A DNA stretch of 38,413 bases from Opitutaceae bacterium (GTDB lineage: Bacteria > Verrucomicrobiota > Verrucomicrobiia > Opitutales > Opitutaceae): assembly GCA_028281165.1 (NCBI GenBank), contig JANQKI010000136.1, forward strand, positions 1 through 38,413, written 5' to 3'. Below are positions 14,593 to 23,646 of the stretch, piece after piece. The position numbers and the translations under genes are program-made. Position 1 is the first letter of the stretch. Every line of letters begins with the position of its first letter. The notes below the pieces were generated by a model. It was not told the origin of the DNA and did not search any database. It saw nothing but the letters and a program-made list of their open reading frames with translations.

Positions 14593-15519
14593 ATGGCGAT
14601 TTACAACAACTTGTGCGAAATGATCGGCAACACCTCGCTTGTCCGACTCGATCGATTTAGCGAGGGACTGCCAGGAAACATTGTTGGCAAGCTCGAGGGC
14701 TACAATCCCGGTTGGTGCGTCAAGGATCGCATTGGGCTTTCCATGGTCGAGACTGCTGAACGCGAGGGAAAGCTCAAAGAGGGAGGAACGATCATCGAGC
14801 CCACTTCTGGCAACACAGGTATCGGTCTGGCCCTCACTGCCGCGGTCAAAGGCTATCATCTTATACTAACAATGCCTTCCTCTATGAGTGTGGAGCGCCG
14901 CAAGCTGCTTATCCACCTCGGGGCGGAACTCGTACTAACCGATGCGGACTTGGGCATGCCAGGAGCCATCGAAGAGGCTCAGATGCTTAATGGTAAAATT
15001 CGCGGCTCCTTCATGCCTCAGCAGTTTAGCAATCCTGCGAATCCACAAATTCACTACGATACAACGGGTCCCGAAATTTGGAAGGACACGCAGGGAAAGG
15101 TTGACATCTTCATCGCTGGAGTGGGAACGGGTGGCACCGTTTCCGGGGCTGGCAAGTATCTTAAGGAACAGAATGCTAACATTCAGGTGATTGCGGTCGA
15201 GCCAGAGGAGTCGCCTGTGTTAAGTGGCGGAAAGATGGGACCTCACATGATCCAGGGCATCGGAGCTGGCTTTGTTCCGGCAGCCTATAATGGCGATGTA
15301 GTGGATGAAGTGATACAAATTGACAGTCACGCTTCCATCAAAACCTCGAAGGAAATGGGCAAGAAGGAAGGCCTTATCGTCGGGATTTCTTCTGGCGCAG
15401 CGGCTTTGGCCGCCAAGCAGGTGGCTAGTCGACCTGAGAACGCAGGAAAGACAATTGTAGTGATGCAGCCGGATACGGGTGAACGCTACATCTCGACGCT
15501 TCTTTTCTACCAAGACTAA
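14593..15519 (+). CDS. cysK: Cysteine synthase (O-acetylserine sulfhydrylase)
   Basis: 308 residues. A PLP enzyme that joins sulfide to O-acetylserine to give cysteine. The PLP lysine is K44 in NPGWCVKDR, the phosphate/substrate loop TSGNTG is at 71-76, and the glycine-rich GVGTGGTVSGAGKYL binds the cofactor phosphate. Length and motifs fit CysK/CysM; CysK is preferred on overall sequence, but the paralogues are hard to separate by eye. The downstream sulfite reductase gene starts 23 bases later on the same strand, so sulfide production and use are probably co-expressed. Confidence 0.95.
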   Translation: MAIYNNLCEMIGNTSLVRLDRFSEGLPGNIVGKLEGYNPGWCVKDRIGLSMVETAEREGKLKEGGTIIEPTSGNTGIGLALTAAVKGYHLILTMPSSMSVERRKLLIHLGAELVLTDADLGMPGAIEEAQMLNGKIRGSFMPQQFSNPANPQIHYDTTGPEIWKDTQGKVDIFIAGVGTGGTVSGAGKYLKEQNANIQVIAVEPEESPVLSGGKMGPHMIQGIGAGFVPAAYNGDVVDEVIQIDSHASIKTSKEMGKKEGLIVGISSGAAALAAKQVASRPENAGKTIVVMQPDTGERYISTLLFYQD

Positions 15520-15541
15520 TCTCGAACAACGCTTTACCGAT

Positions 15542-17125
15542 ATGCAGTGGAATCTCGATAAAAGAGTCGTCAGCGAAGAAGAGCACACGAAAGACCATGG
15601 CCTCGTCATCGATTACGACGAGGTGGGTCGCAAGGGGGCTCTGGGTGGTGGCGAAAAGCTGATCACCAAGTGGTACGGCATTTACCAGTCGCGTCATCCT
15701 GGCAATCACATGGCTCGCGTGGTGATCCCGGGCGGAGTCGTCACCTCGGTTCAAGCCAGACGTATTGCCCAGGTAGGCGAAGACTACGGGCAGGGCAAAC
15801 TCTGCATTACTACCAGGCAGTGTATCCAATTTCACTGGCTCAAGGCTCCTGCTTTGGCTGATATGCTGCGCGATTTGGCAAAGGATAACCTAAGTTGCTT
15901 CCACGGTTGTGGCGATGTCACGAGAAACGTAGTAGCCTGTCCCTTGGCGGAAACTTGCAAATACCGTCGAATAGATGTCCTGCCGTACGCAAAACAGACT
16001 TCGCGTGTTCTTACGGAATCGCGTGATCTCGATAATCTTCCCCGAAAGTTTAAGATCAACTTCTCCGGTTGTGGGGCGGGTTGCGGTCAGCCTTTCATTA
16101 ATTGCATTGGAGCGATCGCGATTCAGCGGCAGAATGCCGCAGGCGAAGAGGAAACGGGTTTCAAGGTTGTCATTGGCGGTGGCATGGGCTGGGAGGCTTT
16201 CATCGGCCAGGAACTCTTTTCGTTTGTCCCGGCCGAGAAGATCGTGGCCGTTAATCGGGCGATAGCGCTTCTTTTCCGCGATCATGGCGATCGCCGCGAT
16301 AGAACGCAGTCTCGCCTCAAGTTTGTAGTACATAAGAAGGGCATCGATTTCTGTCGCAAGGTGGTTCTCGATTTTCTGGAGAAGGAAAATGTGGATACAA
16401 GCGATCTGGAAACGGATCCAGTCGACGATGTGGGCGATGCCTATCCTGATAGGCCTCTTCTAGAACCGAATCCTGTCGGTACAGATGGCAAGGCGACAGT
16501 CCGCGCCATGATTCCTAAGGGGGAGATGACCCATCTGCAAATCCGCCAGTTGGCTGCTCTTACGGAAAAATACGGCGATAAGCGCTTGCAGTTCACTCAA
16601 AGACAGAATGCAGAGATTCACGGTGTTAAGCCAGAGAAGGTGACCGAGGTGAACGAGGAGATCGCCAAGATCGGATTTGGAACTGAAGGCTTTTTCGGCA
16701 TCCGCGATATCGTTCCTTGTGTCGGAACGACCTATTGCCCCAAAGCGGTCACGGAAACACGAGCCCTGTACGACCTTCTCATGCCCGTTGTATCCAAAAC
16801 CAAATACAATGAAATTTGGGATAAGGCTTTGATTAACATCACAGGTTGTCCCAATAGCTGTTCTCCTTACCGTATCGTAGACATTGGTTTTCGTGGCATG
16901 CGCCTGCGTGAAAAGCTAGGATCTGTCGAAGCTTACGAAATGCGAATCGGCGGCGAGCACAATCGTCTTGGCAAGGTAATTGGAGAATTCAAACGCGAAG
17001 ATTGCCCACGCGTTGTTGAGGCAATTTTGGATACATTTTTGAAGAAGCGCAAAGATGACGAAACGCTGGCTCAATGCATCCAGCGCCTAGGAGTAGTGGA
17101 AGCCAAAGAGCCAGTGGCTGTTTAA
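15542..17125 (+). CDS. Siroheme/4Fe-4S assimilatory sulfite (or nitrite) reductase
   Basis: 527 residues from ATG 15542; a farther in-frame ATG at 15479 would overlap cysK by 41 bases and add a tail not typical of the family, so it was not chosen. The fold shows two nitrite/sulfite-reductase ferredoxin-like halves with siroheme/4Fe-4S domains. The cluster cysteines are C393-x5-C399 and C436-x3-C440. The first half carries CHGCGDVTRNVVACP and NFSGCGAGCG. The family performs six-electron reduction of sulfite to sulfide or nitrite to ammonia with ferredoxin as donor. Position between cysK and a ferredoxin-bearing oxidoreductase favours sulfite; nitrite cannot be excluded by sequence. Confidence 0.92.
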   Translation: MQWNLDKRVVSEEEHTKDHGLVIDYDEVGRKGALGGGEKLITKWYGIYQSRHPGNHMARVVIPGGVVTSVQARRIAQVGEDYGQGKLCITTRQCIQFHWLKAPALADMLRDLAKDNLSCFHGCGDVTRNVVACPLAETCKYRRIDVLPYAKQTSRVLTESRDLDNLPRKFKINFSGCGAGCGQPFINCIGAIAIQRQNAAGEEETGFKVVIGGGMGWEAFIGQELFSFVPAEKIVAVNRAIALLFRDHGDRRDRTQSRLKFVVHKKGIDFCRKVVLDFLEKENVDTSDLETDPVDDVGDAYPDRPLLEPNPVGTDGKATVRAMIPKGEMTHLQIRQLAALTEKYGDKRLQFTQRQNAEIHGVKPEKVTEVNEEIAKIGFGTEGFFGIRDIVPCVGTTYCPKAVTETRALYDLLMPVVSKTKYNEIWDKALINITGCPNSCSPYRIVDIGFRGMRLREKLGSVEAYEMRIGGEHNRLGKVIGEFKREDCPRVVEAILDTFLKKRKDDETLAQCIQRLGVVEAKEPVAV

Positions 17126-19023
17126 TGCAAATGAGCGACGACACATCATTAAGTCCCTTTCTTGAGGCGGTTAAGAGCCTGAACATCGATTACGAAATGG
17201 CTCCGATCGACCAGGAGTATTCGACCTTTACAGGGGTCGGAGCTGAACCTCTTGATTTCAAGAGCTACGCTAAAGACATTCCCTGTCAGGAAGCCTGTCC
17301 GGCTAAGACGCGAGTGCCGCATTACATTCAAGCCATTGCCGAAGGCGATCACGACAAGGCCTACCTGATCAATCAGGAAGACAACGTCTTTTCCGCCGTG
17401 CTAGGTCGTGTTTGCTCGCGTCCTTGCGAAGATGGTTGCCGTCACAACTGGACCGATATCAATGGTCCGGTTCACATTTGCCATCTCAAACGTGGCGCGT
17501 CGGACTACAAAAAGAATCCTCCCGCTCCGTTGCCGGCTTGGTTCGAAAATACGGGTAAAAAAGTGGCTGTTATCGGTGGAGGACCAGCCGGTTTGACAGC
17601 TGCTCGCGAATTGCGACGCTACGGTCACGATGTCACCATCTTCGAACGCGATAAAGTGCTGGGAGGGATGATGGTCCAGGGGATCCCCATTTTCCGTCTG
17701 CCTAGGACTGAGGTAGAAGCCGAAGTTAAAGCCATCACTGATAGCGGCATTGATGTAAAATTGAATACATCAGTTGACGCGGCAATGATGCAGCAGCTCA
17801 TCGATGATTACGACTCTGTTCTCGTATCCGTTGGGACGGTACGCGCTTCTAATCTAAAGCTGCCGGGTCTTCCTGACGACGGTCACGCGGTTTCCGGATT
17901 GAAGTTCATGTACGATTACAACATGGGCGAGATGGAAGATGGCTCCATGAAGGGCCAAAGCGTGATCATTGTCGGCGGCGGTTTTACTGCGGTTGACTGC
18001 GCCCGTTCTTGCGCGAGGGCAGCTCTTCGCCTGGTGGGCGAAGAAGGCAAGGTGACCATGATGTATCGTCGAACCGCTGGTCAGATGGCAGCGAAGTACG
18101 ACGAGATTGAGGAAATGGGGGTTGAGAATATCGAAATCGAAACGCTAATGAATCCTTATTCCGCTCGTGTCGAAAACGGTAGGCTGGTTGGAGTGACTTT
18201 CCAAAGAAACACTCTGGAAGACGAAATACCGCAAAGTGGCAAGCCACGCGTTCATTCGATTCCCGAGACTGAGGAAGAATTTCCCTGCGATCTTTTGATC
18301 GTGGCGATTGGGCAAACGCGTACTTTAGATATTTTGCCGGAAGGCGTGCATCAGGATCCTGACGATGGTCATCGTACTTCCCATGAAAAAGTTTTCATGG
18401 CAGGAGATTTTAACTACGGTAGTCTCGATGTCATCACGGCTGTACAGGACGGCAAGGATGCGGCAGAAAAAATCGACACCACTCTCATGGGTCGTCAGAG
18501 GCGTAAGCAGCACATAGCCATTGAGATGACGAATGTGAACGGCGAAACCGGACGCGTGAGAGATCATGATTTGCAGTACCCTGTTTCCATGCCTGTTTTG
18601 CCGCTCAATCAAAGAGATGGCACTGCTGAAGTTGAGCTGGGTCATAATCTCGATGGGTTGCAGGTGCATGCTACTCGTTGCTACTGGTGCCAGAACAAAT
18701 TCGAGATCGACCACGACAAGTGTATCCACTGTAATTGGTGTATCGAAGTCGCTCCCCGCGATTGCATTAACCAGGTGTCACGACTTTTCTATGACGAAGA
18801 TGGATACGTAGAATCAGCATTGGAAACAACCATCGCCGACGAAGCCACCTATATCTGGATCGACAGCAAGGAATGTATTCGCTGTGGTAAATGTCTCCGT
18901 ATATGCCCTACAAGCGCCATCACCATGCGCAAGACGGAGCTTTGCAGCTGTTCGACAGAGGAATTTGAAGAGAAGGAAAAAGAGAATCAGCCCTACGGAG
19001 CGGTTCCCCACTTCAAGTACTGA
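17125..19023 (+). CDS. GltD-like FAD/NAD(P)H oxidoreductase with C-terminal ferredoxin domains
   Basis: 632 residues from the ATG at 17125, which overlaps the preceding stop by one base (TAATG, translational coupling). An in-frame ATG at 17074 would overlap the reductase by 52 bases. The N-terminal cysteine-rich helical domain (C54, C58, C97, C101, C105) resembles the Fe-S domain of glutamate synthase small subunit and dihydropyrimidine dehydrogenase. An FAD site IGGGPAG follows (150-156), then a second NAD(P)H site VGGGFTAVD (283-291). The C-terminus holds two 4Fe-4S motifs (C533/536/539/547 and C584/587/590/594), the first with an unusual longer spacing to its last Cys. No glutamate synthase large subunit is nearby. 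Probable role: pass NAD(P)H electrons to the adjacent siroheme reductase (inference). Confidence 0.88.
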   Translation: MQMSDDTSLSPFLEAVKSLNIDYEMAPIDQEYSTFTGVGAEPLDFKSYAKDIPCQEACPAKTRVPHYIQAIAEGDHDKAYLINQEDNVFSAVLGRVCSRPCEDGCRHNWTDINGPVHICHLKRGASDYKKNPPAPLPAWFENTGKKVAVIGGGPAGLTAARELRRYGHDVTIFERDKVLGGMMVQGIPIFRLPRTEVEAEVKAITDSGIDVKLNTSVDAAMMQQLIDDYDSVLVSVGTVRASNLKLPGLPDDGHAVSGLKFMYDYNMGEMEDGSMKGQSVIIVGGGFTAVDCARSCARAALRLVGEEGKVTMMYRRTAGQMAAKYDEIEEMGVENIEIETLMNPYSARVENGRLVGVTFQRNTLEDEIPQSGKPRVHSIPETEEEFPCDLLIVAIGQTRTLDILPEGVHQDPDDGHRTSHEKVFMAGDFNYGSLDVITAVQDGKDAAEKIDTTLMGRQRRKQHIAIEMTNVNGETGRVRDHDLQYPVSMPVLPLNQRDGTAEVELGHNLDGLQVHATRCYWCQNKFEIDHDKCIHCNWCIEVAPRDCINQVSRLFYDEDGYVESALETTIADEATYIWIDSKECIRCGKCLRICPTSAITMRKTELCSCSTEEFEEKEKENQPYGAVPHFKY

Positions 19024-19067
19024 TCCGGTAGTGTTGCGGCGTTGCCGTAGCATGTATTCAGGCAGTT

Positions 19068-19754
19068 ATGGTACATCGAGAAAAAGGGTACAAGTTTCTG
19101 TCTGGAAGTGGTTTGGAGATAGGCGCTTTGCATGAGCCTTGCGTTTTACCCGAGAATTGTAGCGTCTGCTATTTCGATGTAGTTGGTCGAGAAGAGGCTG
19201 TTCGCCTTTTCCCGACGCTCGATTCCGAGCTATTCGTGGAGGTTGATGTCGTTGGCGATATCGATAAGCGAGATCTGCGGAAGTTAGGCGAATCGAGTCA
19301 GGATTACGTTATTGCCAATCATGTGATAGAGCATGTCGCCAATCCGATTTTCATGATCGAGGATTTGTTTCATATCACGAAAGAGGGTGGCGTGGTTTAT
19401 CTTTCTGCTCCTGACAAGCGCTATACTTACGATAGAGAGCGTGAGCTGACTACCTTCGAGCATCTAAAGTCTGAATACGAGGAAGGCGTCGACTACGTCA
19501 CGGACGAGCACTACTTGGATTTCCTAAGGCATGCTGGGAAACATGTGTTTGAGGATCCGAATCGGGACATTCAGGCCGACATTGAATTCAATCGCCAGAG
19601 ACGGGAGCACGCCCACGTGTGGAATACAGAGACGTTTCTGGCTTTTTTAGAGAATTGCAAGGCTCTGCTATCATTGGATTTTGATATTCTGTATCATTCT
19701 CCTGGTGACGAGAATCAGATCGAGTGTCTGGTTGTCATGAGGAAATTGTCATAA
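19068..19754 (+). CDS. SAM-dependent class I methyltransferase
   Basis: 228 residues. The SAM-binding motif I is the variant GLEIGALHEP (about residues 16-25), and the post-II region DYVIANHVIEHVANP fits the Methyltransf_11/23 groups. A later LFHITKEGGVVYLSAPDKR corresponds to the strand after motif III. Relatives with the IGALHxP motif often sit among glycosyltransferases and polysaccharide genes and modify sugars or lipids, but there is no such context here. The gene starts 44 bases after the oxidoreductase and ends 14 bases before the convergent MocR gene. Substrate unknown. Confidence 0.85.
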   Translation: MVHREKGYKFLSGSGLEIGALHEPCVLPENCSVCYFDVVGREEAVRLFPTLDSELFVEVDVVGDIDKRDLRKLGESSQDYVIANHVIEHVANPIFMIEDLFHITKEGGVVYLSAPDKRYTYDRERELTTFEHLKSEYEEGVDYVTDEHYLDFLRHAGKHVFEDPNRDIQADIEFNRQRREHAHVWNTETFLAFLENCKALLSLDFDILYHSPGDENQIECLVVMRKLS

Positions 19755-19768
19755 GAATAAATACGCTC

Positions 19769-21226
19769 CTACATGATCGTTTCGAATATTTTTTTCAGCT
19801 GCCTCGTCGAGCTTATGAGCTGCTTTCCCCCAAAGCAGGAAAAACCCAAGAGAAACCCTTGAGCGCTATCCTTGCTCGAGGCGTATTTAAAAATTGGAGA
19901 TAGTGCGATTCCTTGCTTGCCAGCTTCTTCTTGAATGGTTGCCGTTTTGGAGGTGTCCTTGAGAAAAACGGTTACATGCATTCCTCCTTCTCTAGGCCCG
20001 ATGGTTAGATAGTCCGAACAGTTTTTTTCTAAAGCTTCGATCAGAGAGTAGTAGAGCTTGGAGTAGCGACTACGCATGCGGCGGATGTGTCTCTCGAAAT
20101 GACCATCATGCATGAATGCCGCTAACGTTGCTTGCATGGCGATTGGCGGGTAGCTTCCCGTCGTTGCTTGCATTTCCTTTAATGCGTCTAGAATTGAAAA
20201 TGGCGCCACTAGATAGCCGATACGGATATCGGGAAACAGGCATTTGCTGAAGGTGCCCATGTAAAGAACGCGATTGCCTTCGTCGATTCCTTGCATGGCG
20301 GGAATAGGCTTTCCTCGATAGCGATACTCGCTGTCATAATCGTCCTCCAGTATCCAGGATTCGGATTCATTAGCCCATTGGAGTAGTTCGAGCCTTCGCC
20401 CGATGGGCATGGAGCAGCCGATCGGGTACTGATGGGAAGGTGTTACGATAGCGAGTCCAGCTTTCGGGGCTTTTTTCAATCCATAGGAAACATCCAGTCC
20501 GTTCTCGTCTAGTGGAACGGGTATGGCTTTGATTCCATTCTGTCTCAGAGCGGATCTCGTACCCCTGTAGCATGGGTCTTCTATCCAGGCTTGATCTCCA
20601 GGTCGTAAAAGCGATCGAACGACCAGCTCTTGAGCTTGTTGGCTTCCTGGGAGAACCAGGATCTGCTTACTTGAGCATCGGACGCCCTTGCGCGTGTTCA
20701 AGTAGCTCGCGATGGTGTTCTTCAAAGAGGAATGCCCATCTTCCAGTTCGTAGTTTGCCAGGGAATACGGAGAAGATCTTACATGCTTCGCATATAGTTT
20801 CAACCAAGTTTCCGTTGGAAAGCGTTCCATATCTGGAACGCCAATCTGAAAGGGTCGAGGAGGCTTTCCCGCATTCCAAAGTTTATCAGGTGGTTTAGTC
20901 TTTAGGACGCCTTTTTTAGTTCCTGAAAGCTGTCGGCTCAAAACGAAGTTTTCGGGCAGTTCATTGGCAACGTATGTGCCTGAGCCATGACGTGTTTCGA
21001 AATAGCCTTCAGAGGCGAGTTGATCATAGGCTTGAATAATCGTGTTTCTGGAGACGCCATAATGCTGCGCAAGAGCTCGCGTAGCCGGCAGGCGAGCTCC
21101 CGGAAACACTTGACCGTTCAGTATCGTATCTCGAAATGCCTGGTAGATGCGTTCATACATCGGCAAGTCGAGCCGACGTAATCGGGGCAGTTTTGCTTTG
21201 TCTTGAACAACTGGCTTTCCTGACAT
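19769..21226 (-). CDS. MocR-family transcriptional regulator (GntR HTH + aminotransferase-like PLP domain)
   Basis: 485 residues. The N-terminal winged helix (about 22-88) shows the GntR pattern GARLPATRALAQHYGVSRNT. A fold-type-I aminotransferase domain (about 125-480) carries the PLP lysine K328 in MGTFSKCLFPDIRIGY and the DDYDSEYRY motif (295-303). MocR/PdxR proteins sense PLP or PLP-amino-acid adducts and often regulate vitamin B6, GABA or taurine genes. The gene is divergent from an FMN-binding PNPOx-family gene, with 77 bases between starts containing repeated TGG(A/T)TCTA boxes. That arrangement supports regulation of the divergent gene and autoregulation. Confidence 0.94.
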   Translation of the reverse strand: MSGKPVVQDKAKLPRLRRLDLPMYERIYQAFRDTILNGQVFPGARLPATRALAQHYGVSRNTIIQAYDQLASEGYFETRHGSGTYVANELPENFVLSRQLSGTKKGVLKTKPPDKLWNAGKPPRPFQIGVPDMERFPTETWLKLYAKHVRSSPYSLANYELEDGHSSLKNTIASYLNTRKGVRCSSKQILVLPGSQQAQELVVRSLLRPGDQAWIEDPCYRGTRSALRQNGIKAIPVPLDENGLDVSYGLKKAPKAGLAIVTPSHQYPIGCSMPIGRRLELLQWANESESWILEDDYDSEYRYRGKPIPAMQGIDEGNRVLYMGTFSKCLFPDIRIGYLVAPFSILDALKEMQATTGSYPPIAMQATLAAFMHDGHFERHIRRMRSRYSKLYYSLIEALEKNCSDYLTIGPREGGMHVTVFLKDTSKTATIQEEAGKQGIALSPIFKYASSKDSAQGFLLGFSCFGGKQLISSTRQLKKIFETIM

Positions 21227-21236
21227 GAAGAGTAAA

Positions 21237-21304
21237 GTGGTTCTATTGAGTTTATTAGAAATGGATCTACTAATAGATCCACTTTTCTGTTATTCTATGG
21301 TCTA
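21237..21304 (+). promoter_or_regulatory. MocR operator with direct and inverted TGGATCTA boxes
   Basis: The shared divergent promoter holds TGGTTCTA (21238-21245) and TGGATCTA (21262-21269) as direct repeats 24 bases apart, and TAGATCCA (21274-21281) as a perfect inverted partner of the second (8-bp arms, CTAA loop). A shorter TGGTCTA (21298-21304) touches the start codon of the downstream gene. Two direct boxes plus one inverted box is the layout described for several MocR regulators. Confidence 0.72.
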
Positions 21305-21966
21305 TGCAATGCGCTCATGCAAGCGAATATCCCATAGCCCAACATTCCAAGTTGAACCGGAGTGCGGGTCGAGGATCCTATGACAAGGAGGCGGTTCACG
21401 CTTTGATTGACGAAGCTCCGATCTGCTATGTCGGTTTTGTTCGGGGAGGTAGGCCGTTCGTTATTCCTACAATCCATGTTCGGGACGGCGATATGCTTTA
21501 TTTCCACGGTGCGAACCAAAGCCGCCTTATTCATGCGATCGGGTCGGGCGAATCCATATGCGTCACGTTCACGATTCTGGACGGACTGGTTTTAGCGCGC
21601 TCGGCTTTGCATCATTCCATGAACTATCGTTCGGTAGTGGCATTCGGGACGGGAGAACTGGTTGAGTCTCATTCCAGGAAGATGCACGTATTCAAGTTGC
21701 TTGTCGAAAAACTCATCCCTGGTCGATCTGCTGGTTGCCGTATGCCTTCGGATGCAGAAAGAGACGCGACGGCAGTTGCGGGTATTCGTATAGTGGAAGC
21801 CTCTTTGAAGAAGCGAGAGGGCCCGCCCGCCGATGGCAAGCCGGACCTGGAGCTGCCCTATTGGGCTGGCGTTGTACCCATAGTTTCGCGACTGGAAGAG
21901 CCGATTGCCGATCCGACATTAGACGCCAGCATCGACTGTCCCGATCACGTTCGCTTGCTTGTTTAG
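21304..21966 (+). CDS. Pyridoxamine 5'-phosphate oxidase-related FMN-binding protein
   Basis: 220 residues. The split-barrel flavin-binding fold is indicated by GRGSYDKEAVHALIDEAP, GRPFVIPTIHVRDGDMLYFHG and the conserved ALHHSMNYRSVVAFG strand pair. This group is often named flavin-nucleotide-binding protein and sits near MocR regulators, which fits a role in B6 or amine metabolism, though many members have other or unknown activities. Start ATG 21304 is taken because it gives the usual short leader before GRGSYD; it lies only about ten bases from a TTATTCTAT -10-like sequence, so the transcript may have almost no leader. Confidence 0.86.
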   Translation: MQCAHASEYPIAQHSKLNRSAGRGSYDKEAVHALIDEAPICYVGFVRGGRPFVIPTIHVRDGDMLYFHGANQSRLIHAIGSGESICVTFTILDGLVLARSALHHSMNYRSVVAFGTGELVESHSRKMHVFKLLVEKLIPGRSAGCRMPSDAERDATAVAGIRIVEASLKKREGPPADGKPDLELPYWAGVVPIVSRLEEPIADPTLDASIDCPDHVRLLV

Positions 21967-22016
21967 CGAAGAAAGGCATTGCCAATCAATTTGGCAGCCT
22001 AAATCTCTAACTCAGC

Positions 22017-22745
22017 ATGAGTTCTTTCGAGATCGCTAATCGTACCTTTCAATCCCATTTCGCCAATAACCCGTATCCAGGGCGTGGTTTGATTATTGGT
22101 CACTCTCAGGTTGAAGAGAGTTGGCATCAGGTCTATTTCATTATGGGTCGCAGCGAACATAGCCGGAATCGGCGATTCGTAGTCGAGGGATCTACGTTGA
22201 GAACCGAGCCTGTTGATGCCTCTAAGGTCGAGGATCCCAGCCTGATTATCTACGAAGCGATGTTCGAGCTGAACGGAAAGTTCATTGTAAGCAATGGCGA
22301 TCAGACGAAAACGCTCTATGAGGGACTGAACGAGGGAAAGCGATTTGATGAAGCCCTTTCTACACGCGAGCGGGAGCCGGATGCGCCCAACTATACGCCT
22401 CGTATTACAGGCATGCTTGAAGTTGATGCTGCTGGCGAACGGATTTCTCTGAACACATTAAAAGGAAACCGTATCAATCCGGAGAATACGGATCGATACT
22501 TTTATTATCCTTATCTACCTTCCTCTGGTCTGGGCTATGGTTTGACGACTTACTTGGGAGATGGAAATCCGCTTCCCAGCTTTGCTGGCGATCCTCTGGT
22601 TCTTCCGCTTCAAGGAACTGCGGAGGATATTCTGGAATTCTATTGGGAGGCTTTAGATGCTGATAATCGAATTTCGATTGCGGTGAAAACGATTTCCGAG
22701 GGCGGAGCGAAATCCGAGATTATTCTTCGCAACAAGTACGAGTAG
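22017..22745 (+). CDS. IMP cyclohydrolase-like (PurO family) protein
   Basis: 242 residues. The family signature NPYPGRGLIIGHSQ is followed by YFIMGRSEHSRNRRF, VEDPSLIIYEAM and NGDQTKTLYEGL, all as in the IMP cyclohydrolase-like domain first defined from archaeal PurO, which closes FAICAR to IMP in the last step of purine synthesis. Most bacteria do this with bifunctional PurH; whether this copy replaces or supplements PurH cannot be told from the window. No other purine gene is adjacent. It lies 50 bases after the FMN-binding gene on the same strand and ends 4 bases from the convergent kinase. Confidence 0.85.
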   Translation: MSSFEIANRTFQSHFANNPYPGRGLIIGHSQVEESWHQVYFIMGRSEHSRNRRFVVEGSTLRTEPVDASKVEDPSLIIYEAMFELNGKFIVSNGDQTKTLYEGLNEGKRFDEALSTREREPDAPNYTPRITGMLEVDAAGERISLNTLKGNRINPENTDRYFYYPYLPSSGLGYGLTTYLGDGNPLPSFAGDPLVLPLQGTAEDILEFYWEALDADNRISIAVKTISEGGAKSEIILRNKYE

Positions 22746-22749
22746 CTTC

Positions 22750-23646
22750 CTACAGGTCGAAATCCGCTATTCCGGGCGAAGCGGCGTTGCGAGATGCGTA
22801 TTCGGCGGCCAGTTTTACCGATTCCTCGATTCTGTATTCGGTTTTATTATACAAGCAATTTAGAATCGTAGCAAAAAACACGTCTCCGCATCCAGTTGCG
22901 GAAGTGACTTTCACTTCTTTTTGGGCGATTGATGCCGGTTGATTGCCAAGGTGTTTATACCAGACGGGTCCGTCTCCATCGGTGACGATCCACAAGTCCC
23001 CTTGGTGTCTTTCGAAAGCCAGATCGATTAAATCTTCAGTCGATTTCGACGAGACGTCTGCTTCGAAAAGCGTTTCCAGTTCCTGTCGGTTGATTTTAAT
23101 GACATCTGGGTTCTGCTTTGCCAGCCAGTTCAAACCTGGGCCATAAGTATCTACAGCAAGCGAGAGATTTTCAGGGCGTCGTTCGATTAGTTCTCGTAAA
23201 GGCTGCCATGTCGATTCCCTCCAATTGGGGATAACGCCACATATGGCTAGGACGAATTCCTTTTCCTGAGCATCGAGGAACGCCACACTAGACAGTATTG
23301 CTTCTAACGATACGATACTATCGACTCCGAGTATCGATGTTTCTACCTTTTTCGCAGGTCTGAGCACGCTTCCGGATCGAGCAACGCAACCTTCGGTAAA
23401 GGCCTGGTAGGTAATTCTGTTCTGCTTAAGCCAATCCTCACACCTGGGCCCAAAGGGTCCGCCGGGAAAGCAGATAGCCGTCGAAGCTGCTCCGAGTCTC
23501 TGCAGCATCTTAGTTACGTTGATTCCTTTGCCTCCCGTCTGGAAAGACTCCTCGCTGGCTCGACTGGTGACGCCAATTTTCAGATCAGAAATGTAATAGG
23601 TCGTTTCCGCCAGCATATTGGCCGTTAGCGTTATGATTTTTGGCAT
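22750..23646 (-). CDS. PfkB-family sugar kinase (1-phosphofructokinase/hexose kinase type)
   Basis: 298 residues. The N-terminal pattern TANMLAETTYYISDL and TGGKGINVTKMLQRLG (38-53) matches the 1-phosphofructokinase/tagatose-6-phosphate kinase branch. The C-terminal ATP/anion-hole motif is TSATGCGDVFFA, where the catalytic Asp of G(A/C)GD is present. The family phosphorylates sugars or sugar phosphates with ATP. No phosphotransferase or transporter genes are close, so fructose-1-phosphate is only one option. It is convergent with the preceding gene (4-base gap) and divergent from the DNA glycosylase gene. Confidence 0.88.
   Translation of the reverse strand: MPKIITLTANMLAETTYYISDLKIGVTSRASEESFQTGGKGINVTKMLQRLGAASTAICFPGGPFGPRCEDWLKQNRITYQAFTEGCVARSGSVLRPAKKVETSILGVDSIVSLEAILSSVAFLDAQEKEFVLAICGVIPNWRESTWQPLRELIERRPENLSLAVDTYGPGLNWLAKQNPDVIKINRQELETLFEADVSSKSTEDLIDLAFERHQGDLWIVTDGDGPVWYKHLGNQPASIAQKEVKVTSATGCGDVFFATILNCLYNKTEYRIEESVKLAAEYASRNAASPGIADFDL

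Noticed and set aside
15479..15541. Longer start for the siroheme reductase (ATG 15479)
   Set aside because: It would overlap cysK by 41 bases and add a non-family N-terminus; ATG 15542 gives the expected start.
19021..19068. Repeat-like GTTGCGGCGTTGCCGTAGC text before the methyltransferase gene
   Set aside because: Resembles short GC-rich intergenic repeats (similar text near 4830 and 10960), but is too short and inexact to call as a repeat family from this window.
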